Both the position numbers and the translations under genes were made by a program. DNA of 5,300 nt, taken from positions 1 through 5,300 of the forward strand of contig CANKEA010000108.1 in NCBI GenBank assembly GCA_947480815.1. The letters run 5' to 3'. Within the stretch, counting starts at the first letter, position 1. Every line of letters starts with the position of its first letter. Shown here in pieces: positions 1-4,942 of the stretch. A model generated the notes under the pieces. The model did no database searches and was not told the origin of the DNA. It saw only the letters and a list, made by a program, of their open reading frames with translations. Source of the DNA: Caulobacterales bacterium. Lineage in GTDB: Bacteria > Pseudomonadota > Alphaproteobacteria > Caulobacterales > Caulobacteraceae.

Positions 1-287
1 TGACCAACATCACCTTCGAACTGTTGGGCGACCGCATCTTTTATCTGCACGCCAAGGACTTCGTGTGGAACGAAATGCTGCCGGGCATGAGCTGGGCCAT
101 GAACGGCACGGGCAATATGGATTACGAACTGTGGCTGGCCCACGTCAGCCGCCTGACTGCCCGTCCGGAAACTTATGTGCTGGTCGAATTCCTGAACAAG
201 GATGAGGAATACGCTCAGGCGCAAAAGAACATCCGGGCGATCGCCGAAAAGATCGGCGTCACCATCCACGGCAAGCAACCGGCATGA
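1..287 (+). CDS. Sugar phosphate isomerase/epimerase-like TIM-barrel protein, 3' end only
   Basis: The reading frame is open from the window edge (first complete codon at 3) to TGA at 285-287, giving 94 visible residues of a gene that starts outside the window. The segment Y-L-H-A-K-D (His at about visible residue 16), then G-T-G-N-M-D-Y, then V-L-V-E-F-L (Glu at about residue 62) matches the last strands of xylose-isomerase-like TIM barrels of the IolE/sugar phosphate isomerase family. In that family the His and the final Glu bind the divalent metal. These enzymes isomerise or epimerise sugars, keto-sugars or cyclitols. The substrate cannot be read from the C-terminus, and whether the protein carries an export signal is unknown because the N-terminus is missing. 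The next gene follows closely on the same strand, so the two are probably co-transcribed. The TTG at 24 is internal to the frame and not a likely start. Confidence 0.8.
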   Translation, partial: TNITFELLGDRIFYLHAKDFVWNEMLPGMSWAMNGTGNMDYELWLAHVSRLTARPETYVLVEFLNKDEEYAQAQKNIRAIAEKIGVTIHGKQPA

Positions 288-290
288 GGA
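286..290 (+). promoter_or_regulatory. Ribosome binding site that decides the start at 299
   Basis: GAGGA lies 8 nt before the ATG at 299 and overlaps the stop codon of the upstream gene. The earlier ATG at 284 would overlap that stop as ATGA, but it would put M-R-N-R-S in front of an otherwise ideal M-K-K signal peptide. The site therefore favours the start at 299. Confidence 0.6.
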
Positions 291-298
291 ACAGGTCC

Positions 299-808
299 AT
301 GAAAAAACAAGTCATGATCGGCCAGATCGTGGTCACACTGGGCCTGGCCCTGTTTCCCGCCCTGGCTATGGCGGCGGATTTCAGCGGCACCTATGTGCGC
401 GACGCAAAGGCGAGCGACCCCAATCCGTTCCCGGTCTACTGGATGCCGCGTAACCCGCCTGCAGCGGGCGGCGGTGGCGGTGCCACCGAAATCGTGTTGC
501 AGCAGTCGGCGTCGAGCCTAAAGATCACCGACCCGGCTAGAATAGCGCGCAACCTGCAGTTGGACGGTAAGCCGCATGTCGAGAACGCCGAGACGGGGAT
601 GGTCAAGCAGACCATCACCGCCAGTGTTCAGGGCGACAGCATCGTGGTGGCCACGGTCCTGCCCTATGCGGGCCTGCCCGGCGGGGTGGTGACCAACGTC
701 AATGACACCTGGTCCCTGTCGGCCGACGGCAAGACACTGACCGTGAGCACGGTCCGCTCGACGCCCGCTCTGAACCAGACCTCCAAGCAGGTCTTTACTA
801 AGCGCTAG
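299..808 (+). CDS. Small secreted protein of unknown function
   Basis: This is a 169-residue protein with a clear Sec signal peptide: M-K-K, a hydrophobic stretch over about residues 5-23, and a probable cut after A-M-A at residue 25, leaving about 144 exported residues. The mature part opens with D-F-S-G-T-Y-V-R-D-A-K. It then has a Pro/Gly-rich loop with five consecutive Gly (about residues 53-65), followed by alternating hydrophobic segments ending in W-S-L-S-A-D-G-K-T-L-T-V. The D-F-S-G-T-(W/Y)...D opening and the S-A-D-G-K-T-L strand recall small secreted beta-sheet (lipocalin-like) hypothetical proteins common in Caulobacterales, Sphingomonadales and Acidobacteria. That resemblance is from memory of the pattern, not a search. 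No catalytic motif or lipobox is visible; it could be a periplasmic binding or accessory protein. It lies 11 nt after the isomerase-like gene and is followed by a strong hairpin. Confidence 0.75.
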   Translation: MKKQVMIGQIVVTLGLALFPALAMAADFSGTYVRDAKASDPNPFPVYWMPRNPPAAGGGGGATEIVLQQSASSLKITDPARIARNLQLDGKPHVENAETGMVKQTITASVQGDSIVVATVLPYAGLPGGVVTNVNDTWSLSADGKTLTVSTVRSTPALNQTSKQVFTKR

Positions 809-826
809 CCGCTATCGTCTGAAACC

Positions 827-855
827 CGGAGGGGCACCGTCAAGGTGCCCCTCCG
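827..855. terminator. Hairpin between convergent genes, probable bidirectional terminator
   Basis: A perfect 12-bp stem, CGGAGGGGCACC (827-838) against GGTGCCCCTCCG (844-855), closes a 5-nt loop GTCAA. It lies 18 nt after the stop of the secreted-protein gene and 3 nt after the stop of the opposing isomerase-like gene. There is no T-run on the + side. On the - side the stem is followed by GGGTTTC, a weak one. Position and stem strength argue for termination in both directions, though the poor T-tract leaves efficiency uncertain. Confidence 0.7.
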
Positions 856-858
856 CAC

Positions 859-1800
859 TCAGGCCATGTTTTGGCTGATAGACGTCATGAACGAACGGAC
901 CGCCCGGTCTGTGTCGCGCGGGGCAGGCGTGTTCCACAGCTCGATGGAGTAGACGCCTTTGAAGCCTCCCACCTCGGCCTTGCGCACGATGCGGCCCACA
1001 TCATAATCGGTGTGCTGATAGGTGGCCTCGTCAAACGTCAGGCCCTTGGCCGACACGATGTGGGCATAGGGCATCGCCGACTGCAGATCGTCGTACCGGT
1101 CGCCCGGCGCTGACCACTCGCCCCAGTCCACTTCCGCTCGGCAGAAGTCGTCACCGACCGCCTTGACCATGGCCGCTAGATTATGCGGGTCGGAGGTGTA
1201 GCCGCCGTGGTTTTCCAGGAGAACGCGCACGCCGATTGACCGGCCGTAGGCCGCAACGCGCCGCAGGGTGTCGACCGCCGCGTCCATGTTCACGACGCCT
1301 TTGGTCTTGTTGACGTTCACGCGGATCGACTGGGCGCCTAGGATCCTTGCCTTGTCGAGCCAGGCCTTACAGGCGTCGACCGTCTGGTCGCGGGCCGCCG
1401 CGTCCAACTGATCCATCGGCGGCGTGCTCTCGACCTCAATACTGACGATGGACACCCCGACGTCGTCTGCAGCCGCCTTGATCTGACGGCAAAACTCCGG
1501 CGTGGCCGCCGCCGCCCCTGCCGCCCCCGACGGGCCGAACTGCTGGTCCCATAGCTCAACTTTGGTCAGGCCGAACCGCTCCTTGACGTAGCGCGGGAAG
1601 ATCAGGTGCGACAGGCGCGGTAAGACCGCCGGATCGGCGAACCGCCAGCCGTCGTAATTGGCCCGATAGCTGGACGTGCTGAGGCAAAGGCGCTCCAGTT
1701 TGCGGGCCGGAATAGCCAAGGCAGCATTAGTCTGAGCCATCGCAGCCTGGCCGACCAGCGGCGCGGCCATGGCACAGGCCAGAAATGAGCGTCTCCTCAT
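859..1800 (-). CDS. Tat-exported sugar isomerase/epimerase-like TIM-barrel protein
   Basis: This is a 313-residue protein. The N-terminus has a twin-arginine signal, R3-R4-S-F-L, then a hydrophobic Ala-rich stretch to about residue 22 (A-M-A), so the folded protein is probably moved to the periplasm by the Tat system. The rest is a xylose-isomerase-like barrel: V-E-L-W at 81-84, I-E-V-E at 121-124, L-L-E-N-H-G-G at 194-200, V-D-W at 224-226, A-H-I-V-S-A-K-G at 246-253, and S-I-E-L-W at 285-289. E196, D225, H247 and E287 fit the usual metal-binding set, and H198 is also likely in the active site. The domain is complete, so an active enzyme is likely. The family name says 'sugar phosphate', but a periplasmic member more likely handles a free or oxidised sugar or a glycoside. 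The start has AGGGGA about 5 nt upstream. It lies 153 bp downstream of the oxygenase gene on the same strand and may share its transcript. Confidence 0.85.
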   Translation of the reverse strand: MRRRSFLACAMAAPLVGQAAMAQTNAALAIPARKLERLCLSTSSYRANYDGWRFADPAVLPRLSHLIFPRYVKERFGLTKVELWDQQFGPSGAAGAAAATPEFCRQIKAAADDVGVSIVSIEVESTPPMDQLDAAARDQTVDACKAWLDKARILGAQSIRVNVNKTKGVVNMDAAVDTLRRVAAYGRSIGVRVLLENHGGYTSDPHNLAAMVKAVGDDFCRAEVDWGEWSAPGDRYDDLQSAMPYAHIVSAKGLTFDEATYQHTDYDVGRIVRKAEVGGFKGVYSIELWNTPAPRDTDRAVRSFMTSISQNMA

Positions 1801-1953
1801 GGCGTCCCCTTTTGCGAGCGATCACGTTGGGCCCATTCAACCGGAAAAGGTCCGCCCGCGCCACACGGCATTCAAGGTTGGCGGGTAACAGCCCTCCGAT
1901 GACGCCGATGCCGCGCCTTAGCCGGTAGGGTCTCGGAACGATCACATCGTGGC

Positions 1954-2778
1954 CTAGACCAGTGGATAGGCCTCCGCCCGCACATCGTCCGCCGAGGCAC
2001 CGGGCTCCAGGTGTTTCAGCGAGAAGACGCGGAACTCAAAGCCGATGCGCGGTTGGTTCATTTGCGGCGTGACATAGGTCCGATGGATCACGTCTTGGCT
2101 GAAGACTAGGCTGTCACCCAGCGCCATAGCGGGCGCGAGGACATTGTCTCCGTACGCGGCGACAATGCGGTCTGGGTCGATGCTGATGGCGTCATAACCC
2201 GAAGCTTCGGTGCTAGCGGTCTTGCGCTCGAACCCAGGCTGCCCCGGGTCACGCACGATTTCAATCCCCGGCGATTTGGTCCCAGAACCGGGGTCCAATG
2301 GAATCCAGCAGTTAAGCACGCCCCTTACACGACGGTCCTGGTTGTAGCTGTCCTGATGGAAGGGAAGCGCGCTCAGAGCAGAATAGGGGGGCTGCAGGTT
2401 GCGCGAGGCGATACGTTCAGGGGCCAGATAAAGCGTGTCATCGTCAAAATAGGCCTGGCAGAGCCTCTGGTAGAAACTTCCGTGGAACATGCGTGCTAGG
2501 AACTCCAAATCGAGCCGGCCCTCGATCATCAACCAGTTGAGCACCACCGTGCCCTGTTCGTGATAGCGCAGGGTCATAGGCGAGGCCGTCCCGGACGCCA
2601 CGCGTTCAGCGCGGTTTTCGCAATACCCGACAATGGCTTGGCGCAGTGTTGCTAGATCTTGGGGCACCCATACCCCCCGCAATACTGCCGAACCAAATTG
2701 GGAGATTTCCCGGGCGGCGTCCGAGGGGGAGGGGCCGGTCGGGGAGTCCGCTGTGCCTCGCGGCGGGGGGCTGGTCAT
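1954..2778 (-). CDS. Phytanoyl-CoA dioxygenase (PhyH) family Fe(II)/2-oxoglutarate oxygenase
   Basis: This is a 274-residue protein of normal size for the PhyH family, whose members hydroxylate small molecules using Fe(II), O2 and 2-oxoglutarate. The iron-binding triad is visible: H141-Q-D143 in P-F-H-Q-D-S-Y, and distal H232 in V-I-H-R-T-Y. R244 in Q-P-R-I-G-F-E-F-R, 12 residues after the distal His, is placed to bind the 2-oxoglutarate carboxylate. A core strand L-N-C-W-I-P-L follows the H-x-D motif at about 155-161, as is usual. No signal peptide is seen, so it is cytoplasmic. I chose ATG at 2776-2778 because AAGGA lies 6 nt upstream; an in-frame GTG at 2806-2808 would add 10 low-complexity residues. 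The substrate is unknown; the neighbours suggest a sugar-derived or plant-derived compound. It is the first gene of the minus-strand pair and is transcribed away from dgoK. Confidence 0.88.
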   Translation of the reverse strand: MTSPPPRGTADSPTGPSPSDAAREISQFGSAVLRGVWVPQDLATLRQAIVGYCENRAERVASGTASPMTLRYHEQGTVVLNWLMIEGRLDLEFLARMFHGSFYQRLCQAYFDDDTLYLAPERIASRNLQPPYSALSALPFHQDSYNQDRRVRGVLNCWIPLDPGSGTKSPGIEIVRDPGQPGFERKTASTEASGYDAISIDPDRIVAAYGDNVLAPAMALGDSLVFSQDVIHRTYVTPQMNQPRIGFEFRVFSLKHLEPGASADDVRAEAYPLV

Positions 2779-2784
2779 CGGACA

Positions 2785-2789
2785 TCCTT
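2785..2789 (-). promoter_or_regulatory. Ribosome binding site supporting the oxygenase start at 2778
   Basis: On the minus strand AAGGA sits 6 nt before the ATG at 2776-2778. I did not find an equally good site in front of the alternative GTG at 2806-2808. Confidence 0.6.
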
Positions 2790-2804
2790 GGGGTTTGCTG
2801 CGGG

Positions 2805-2885
2805 TCACGAGAGCATGGGTGGCGCGGCGGATGCCAGGCTTTTGAACTGACCGCCCGGAAAACGACCGCTGCCCGGCTCGGCCAT
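2805..2885 (-). CDS. Possible 26-residue upstream ORF in the oxygenase leader
   Basis: On the minus strand an ATG at 2883-2885 opens 26 codons (M-A-E-P-G-S-G-R-F-P... to ...A-P-P-M-L-S) and stops with TGA at 2805-2807. GAGG lies 6 nt before the ATG. The stop overlaps the alternative GTG start of the oxygenase as GTGA, a layout that can couple translation. The first half lies in the 3' arm of the leader hairpin, so ribosomes here would prevent it forming. No run of one regulatory codon is present. A frame of this size can easily arise by chance in G+C-rich DNA, so this is only a candidate leader peptide. Confidence 0.2.
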   Translation of the reverse strand: MAEPGSGRFPGGQFKSLASAAPPMLS

Positions 2886-2911
2886 CGAGCGCCTCGGGCG
2901 GAAAGCGGTTG
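2859..2911 (-). terminator. Leader hairpin with T-run upstream of the oxygenase gene, possible attenuator
   Basis: Three consecutive arms pair. On the + strand ACCGCT (2865-2870), GCCCG (2871-2875) and GCTCG (2876-2880) are complementary to CGAGC (2886-2890), CGGGC (2895-2899) and AGCGGT (2904-2909). The loop is 5 nt, there are two 4-nt bulges on one side, and one G-T and one C-G pair extend the base (2863-2864 with 2910-2911). Read on the minus strand the stem ends in CG followed directly by TTTT (2859-2862), which is the shape of an intrinsic terminator. It lies between the A+T-rich presumed promoter region and the oxygenase start, so it would act as an attenuator rather than an end-of-gene terminator. 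It could instead be a chance G+C-rich fold. Confidence 0.4.
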
Positions 2912-2938
2912 AACGTGGCTTCAAAGATTCTGCTCTAA

Positions 2939-2950
2939 GATTCTAGAATC
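2939..2950. promoter_or_regulatory. 12-bp perfect palindrome, candidate operator or methylation-controlled site
   Basis: GATTCTAGAATC is its own reverse complement. Each half-site is itself a GANTC methylation motif. It overlaps the TAGAAT -10-like hexamers on both strands, so a bound protein or a change in methylation would affect transcription in either direction. It matches no operator I can name. Confidence 0.4.
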
Positions 2951-2987
2951 GATCAAGTTTTATCATTTTATGGATTGATTCAGCCCA

Positions 2988-3002
2988 AGATCATCGTGAT
3001 CT
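2988..3002. promoter_or_regulatory. 15-bp inverted repeat, candidate operator for dgoK-dgoA
   Basis: AGATCA and TGATCT are perfect inverted 6-bp arms around a TCG centre, lying 58 bp before the dgoK start. Two-fold symmetric sites of this size in front of sugar genes are often bound by dimeric regulators (GntR, LacI or IclR families). No regulator gene is in the window, and the site does not match a consensus I know. Confidence 0.4.
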
Positions 3003-3060
3003 AGGGTAAGGCATAAGAGGCGCCCGCGTCGGGCTGCCACTGCCTCCAACCGGAGATTCT

Positions 3061-3984
3061 ATGGCTTCACCCTTCCTCGCCATCGACTGGGGCACAACGA
3101 ACCTGCGCGCCTGGGTGGTGGGAACAGACGGTCGTGCCCTGCGATCCAAGGACTTTGCCCTGGGCGTCGGCAAGCTCTCGCCCGGCGAAGCGGCCAAGCG
3201 TTTCTTCGACACCGTGCGCCCGGAGATGAGCGCCGAGGATCTGCCAACGCTGATGTGCGGTATGATCGGCTCGAACCTGGGCTGGGTGCAGGTTCCCTAT
3301 CTGCAGTGCCCCATAGACATGGCCGGCCTGCAAAAGGGTCTGAGCCGTGTGGACACCCCGGGGTCACCGGTCTGGATCGTGCCGGGGCTGCGTTGCCAGC
3401 GGCCGGACGGCGGGCCCGACGTGATGCGCGGCGAGGAAACCCATGTGCTGGGTTGGGCCGCAGCGGACCTGTTACGGATGAAGGGCGAGTACCTGATCTG
3501 CCATCCAGGCACTCACACCAAGTGGGTGCGGCTTGTGGACGGCCGGCTCGAGAGCTTCGTCACCTCGATGACGGGCGAGTTGTTCGAGGTGCTCAGGAAG
3601 TACAGTGTCCTGCAGGTCCGCGACTCCGACGACGTCCAGGCCGCCTTCGATGATGGGCTCACCGCGGCTGGAGACGGCAGTGCACTCGCTTCACGCCTGT
3701 TTACGGCCCGCGCCCGGGTGGTGGGCGGCGACATGTCGCCCGAATGGGTGAAGTCCTATCTGTCTGGCCTGCTGATCGGAGCTGAAATCGTTGGTGTGCC
3801 GCCGCTGCTTGGCGTTCGCCCGCAGACACCGGTGGCGGTGATCGGCGACCTGAAGCTCGCTAGTCACTATATGAGGGCGCTGCAGGCGTCCGGCTATGTC
3901 GCCAGCCTCCACGACGGCGTCGACGCGGTATTGGCAGGCCTGAAGGCTATAGCGGAAGGAGTCCTTGATCATGAGCGCATTTGA
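3061..3984 (+). CDS. dgoK: 2-dehydro-3-deoxygalactonokinase (DgoK)
   Basis: This is a 307-residue cytoplasmic kinase that uses ATP to turn 2-keto-3-deoxy-D-galactonate into its 6-phosphate, the second-last step of the De Ley-Doudoroff route. The family signatures appear in order: the phosphate-binding loop I-D-W-G-T-T-N at 8-14, C-G-M-I-G-S-N-L-G-W at 66-75, D-V-M-R-G-E-E-T-H at 120-128, C-H-P-G-T-H-T-K-W-V at 147-156, F-V-T-S-M-T-G-E-L-F at 166-175, L-S-G-L-L-I-G-A-E at 234-242, and a late I-G-D motif at 261-263. Length is close to the E. coli enzyme (about 290 residues) and nothing is missing. GGAGA at 3052-3056 sets the ATG start. The last 14 bp overlap the aldolase gene. It is probably controlled from the A+T-rich region upstream. 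Confidence 0.95.
   Translation: MASPFLAIDWGTTNLRAWVVGTDGRALRSKDFALGVGKLSPGEAAKRFFDTVRPEMSAEDLPTLMCGMIGSNLGWVQVPYLQCPIDMAGLQKGLSRVDTPGSPVWIVPGLRCQRPDGGPDVMRGEETHVLGWAAADLLRMKGEYLICHPGTHTKWVRLVDGRLESFVTSMTGELFEVLRKYSVLQVRDSDDVQAAFDDGLTAAGDGSALASRLFTARARVVGGDMSPEWVKSYLSGLLIGAEIVGVPPLLGVRPQTPVAVIGDLKLASHYMRALQASGYVASLHDGVDAVLAGLKAIAEGVLDHERI
3956..3962 (+). promoter_or_regulatory. Ribosome binding site for dgoA inside dgoK
   Basis: AAGGAGT lies 8 nt before the ATG at 3971-3973 and fixes that start over the in-frame TTG at 3965. Because it lies inside the end of dgoK, translation of the two genes is probably coupled. Confidence 0.75.
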
Positions 3985-4600
3985 GGATGCCTTCGCCGAG
4001 ATGCCTATAGTCGCGATCCTTCGAGGCGTGCGCGCCGCCGAAGTGGTGGCAGTAGCCGAGGCCCTTTACGCCAGCGGCATTCGGATCGTCGAGGTCCCGA
4101 TGAACTCTCCTGACCCGATCGAGGCTATCGCCGCGCTCCAGGCGATGCGCGGACGCATGGTTTGGGGCGCGGGTACCATTCTGCGCGCCGCCGATGTCGA
4201 CAACGTCGCGCAAGCGGGCGGCCATATCGTTGTGTCGCCCAATACGAACGTTGCTGTGATCCGGCGTTCCGTTGAGTGCGGCCTAACGCCCATGCCGGGG
4301 TTCGCCACCGCATCGGAGGCATTCCTCGCGCTGGAGTCCGGCGCGCGCTGTTTGAAACTATTTCCGGCCTCGACCTATGGCCCAGGTCACCTTAAGGCCC
4401 TGAAGGCGGTGTTACCGAGCGAGGCTGTGGCAATCCCTGTGGGCGGGGTCGGACCGGCGCACATGGCAGACTGGTGGGCGGCGGGCGCGCGGGGTTTCGG
4501 CCTTGGCTCGGAGGTCTACAAGGCAGGCATGGCCCCAGACGAAGTCGGCCGCCGGGCGGCGGAAGCGGTCGCAACCCTGTGGGCTGTCCGGAACGGCTAG
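3971..4600 (+). CDS. dgoA: 2-dehydro-3-deoxy-6-phosphogalactonate aldolase (DgoA)
   Basis: This is a 209-residue class I aldolase that splits 2-keto-3-deoxy-6-phosphogalactonate into pyruvate and D-glyceraldehyde 3-phosphate in the cytoplasm. The KDPG/KDPGal aldolase landmarks are present: I-L-R-G with R18, V-E-V-P-M-N-S-P with catalytic E41, G-A-G-T at 66-69, V-S-P-N-T-N at 88-93, P-G-F-A-T-A-S-E at 109-116, and the Schiff-base lysine K129 in C-L-K-L-F-P-A. G-G-V at 158-160 and G-L-G-S at 177-180 hold the phosphate end. The N-S-P after the catalytic Glu, together with the DgoK partner, favours the galactonate enzyme over the Entner-Doudoroff Eda, although members can accept both sugars. The stop TAG shares a CTAG with the stop of a minus-strand frame at 4597-4599. 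No convincing terminator follows. Confidence 0.93.
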   Translation: MSAFEDAFAEMPIVAILRGVRAAEVVAVAEALYASGIRIVEVPMNSPDPIEAIAALQAMRGRMVWGAGTILRAADVDNVAQAGGHIVVSPNTNVAVIRRSVECGLTPMPGFATASEAFLALESGARCLKLFPASTYGPGHLKALKAVLPSEAVAIPVGGVGPAHMADWWAAGARGFGLGSEVYKAGMAPDEVGRRAAEAVATLWAVRNG

Positions 4601-4870
4601 GACGCATGGGCACGAACCGTCGCTAGCATCTCATTGATGCTCGCCTCCGCCGGCGTGGGGTGACTTAAGCTGACGCGGTCGGCGTAATATCGCGCCAGAT
4701 AGCTGACCAAGGACGGTTAGGCGGTGAACGCGTAGACCCTCGTTAATGACCAGGGTGCCAGCGCCGTCATTCTCGATGACGGTGGAGCGATTGCCGAGAT
4801 TTGCGTGTTCGTCCGCCACGCCCCCCGCGACGCCGGAGGCGCTGTCCACTCCCGCCAGGAACTTCGGCCT
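4597..4870 (-). pseudogene. Frame-broken remnant of an unrecognised minus-strand gene
   Basis: Two minus-strand stretches look protein-coding by codon third positions (about three quarters G or C) but sit in different frames. The upstream piece, about 4870 to 4725, reads ...F-L-A-G-V-D-S-A-S-G-V... and later R-S-T-V-I-E-N-D-G-A-G-T-L-V-I-N-E-G. The downstream piece, 4716 to 4600, reads S-Y-L-A-R-Y-Y-A-D-R-V-S-L-S-H-P-T and ends in an amphipathic helix and a TAG at 4597-4599. A frame change near 4715-4730 would join them. The first piece has a stop (TAA, 4871-4873) just before it and no convincing start. I read this as the decayed 3' end of a gene, possibly cut by the inverted repeat at 4853-4895. 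I do not recognise the family. The alternative is chance open frames in G+C-rich DNA. Confidence 0.35.
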
Positions 4871-4895
4871 TTATTCAAGACCGCCGTTCCTGGCG
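4853..4895. repeat. Long inverted repeat downstream of the TonB-dependent receptor gene
   Basis: CGCCAGGAAC (4853-4862) and GTTCCTGGCG (4886-4895) are perfect 10-bp inverted arms. After a 2x2 internal loop, CGG (4865-4867) can pair with CCG (4881-4883), leaving a central loop around TTTATTCAA. It starts 48 bp after the receptor stop on the minus strand, so it could end that transcript, but no T-run follows on either side. It could also be a dispersed intergenic palindrome (REP/ERIC-like). The remaining bases from 4896 to 4942 show nothing recognisable. Confidence 0.45.
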
Positions 4896-4942
4896 TCCCA
4901 CTCTCCGCCTGTCCTCCGGTTGGCTTCTCTGGCCTGGCCGAT

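Larger units (their letters stand above)
2920..3016. promoter_or_regulatory. A+T-rich divergent control region between the oxygenase gene and dgoK
   Basis: This stretch is much richer in A+T than the rest of the window and lies between two divergent genes, so promoters for both sides are expected here. Toward dgoK the best sigma-70-like match I see is TTCAAA (2920-2925), an 18-nt spacer and TAGAAT (2944-2949); TATCAT at 2961-2966 is a second -10-like hexamer without a good -35. TAGAAT also reads on the minus strand because it lies in a palindrome. The region holds a direct repeat AAGATTCT (2924-2931 and 2937-2944, 13-bp offset), two inverted repeats listed separately, and four GANTC sites (2926, 2939, 2946, 2977). 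No start point can be fixed from the sequence. Confidence 0.55.

Noticed and set aside
284..298. Upstream ATG for the small secreted protein, overlapping the previous stop as ATGA
   Set aside because: GAGGA is ideally spaced for the ATG at 299, and starting there gives a standard M-K-K signal peptide.
1727..1945. 72-codon minus-strand frame spanning the gap between oxygenase and isomerase-like genes
   Set aside because: It overlaps the isomerase-like start in another frame and shows no domain; the Tat signal of the overlapping gene is far more convincing.
1938..1950. ACGAT-CAC-ATCGT inverted repeat just after the oxygenase stop
   Set aside because: The arms are only 5 bp with no T-run; too short to call a terminator or operator.
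2779..2808. GTG start for the oxygenase, 10 codons longer
   Set aside because: The ATG at 2776-2778 has AAGGA at the right distance, and the extra residues show no conserved feature. It is kept only as a possible coupled start for the upstream ORF.
2646..2912. + strand open frames over the oxygenase N-terminus and its leader
   Set aside because: They are antisense to the oxygenase gene, Gly/Arg-rich, with no recognisable motif or good ribosome binding site.
3255..3653. 132-codon open frame on the + strand
   Set aside because: It lies wholly inside dgoK in another frame and has the Arg/Gly/Pro-rich look of a shadow.
4625..4641. AGCATC-TCATT-GATGCT hairpin after dgoA
   Set aside because: A 6-bp, not very G+C-rich stem with no T-run on either strand; not convincing as the dgoA terminator.
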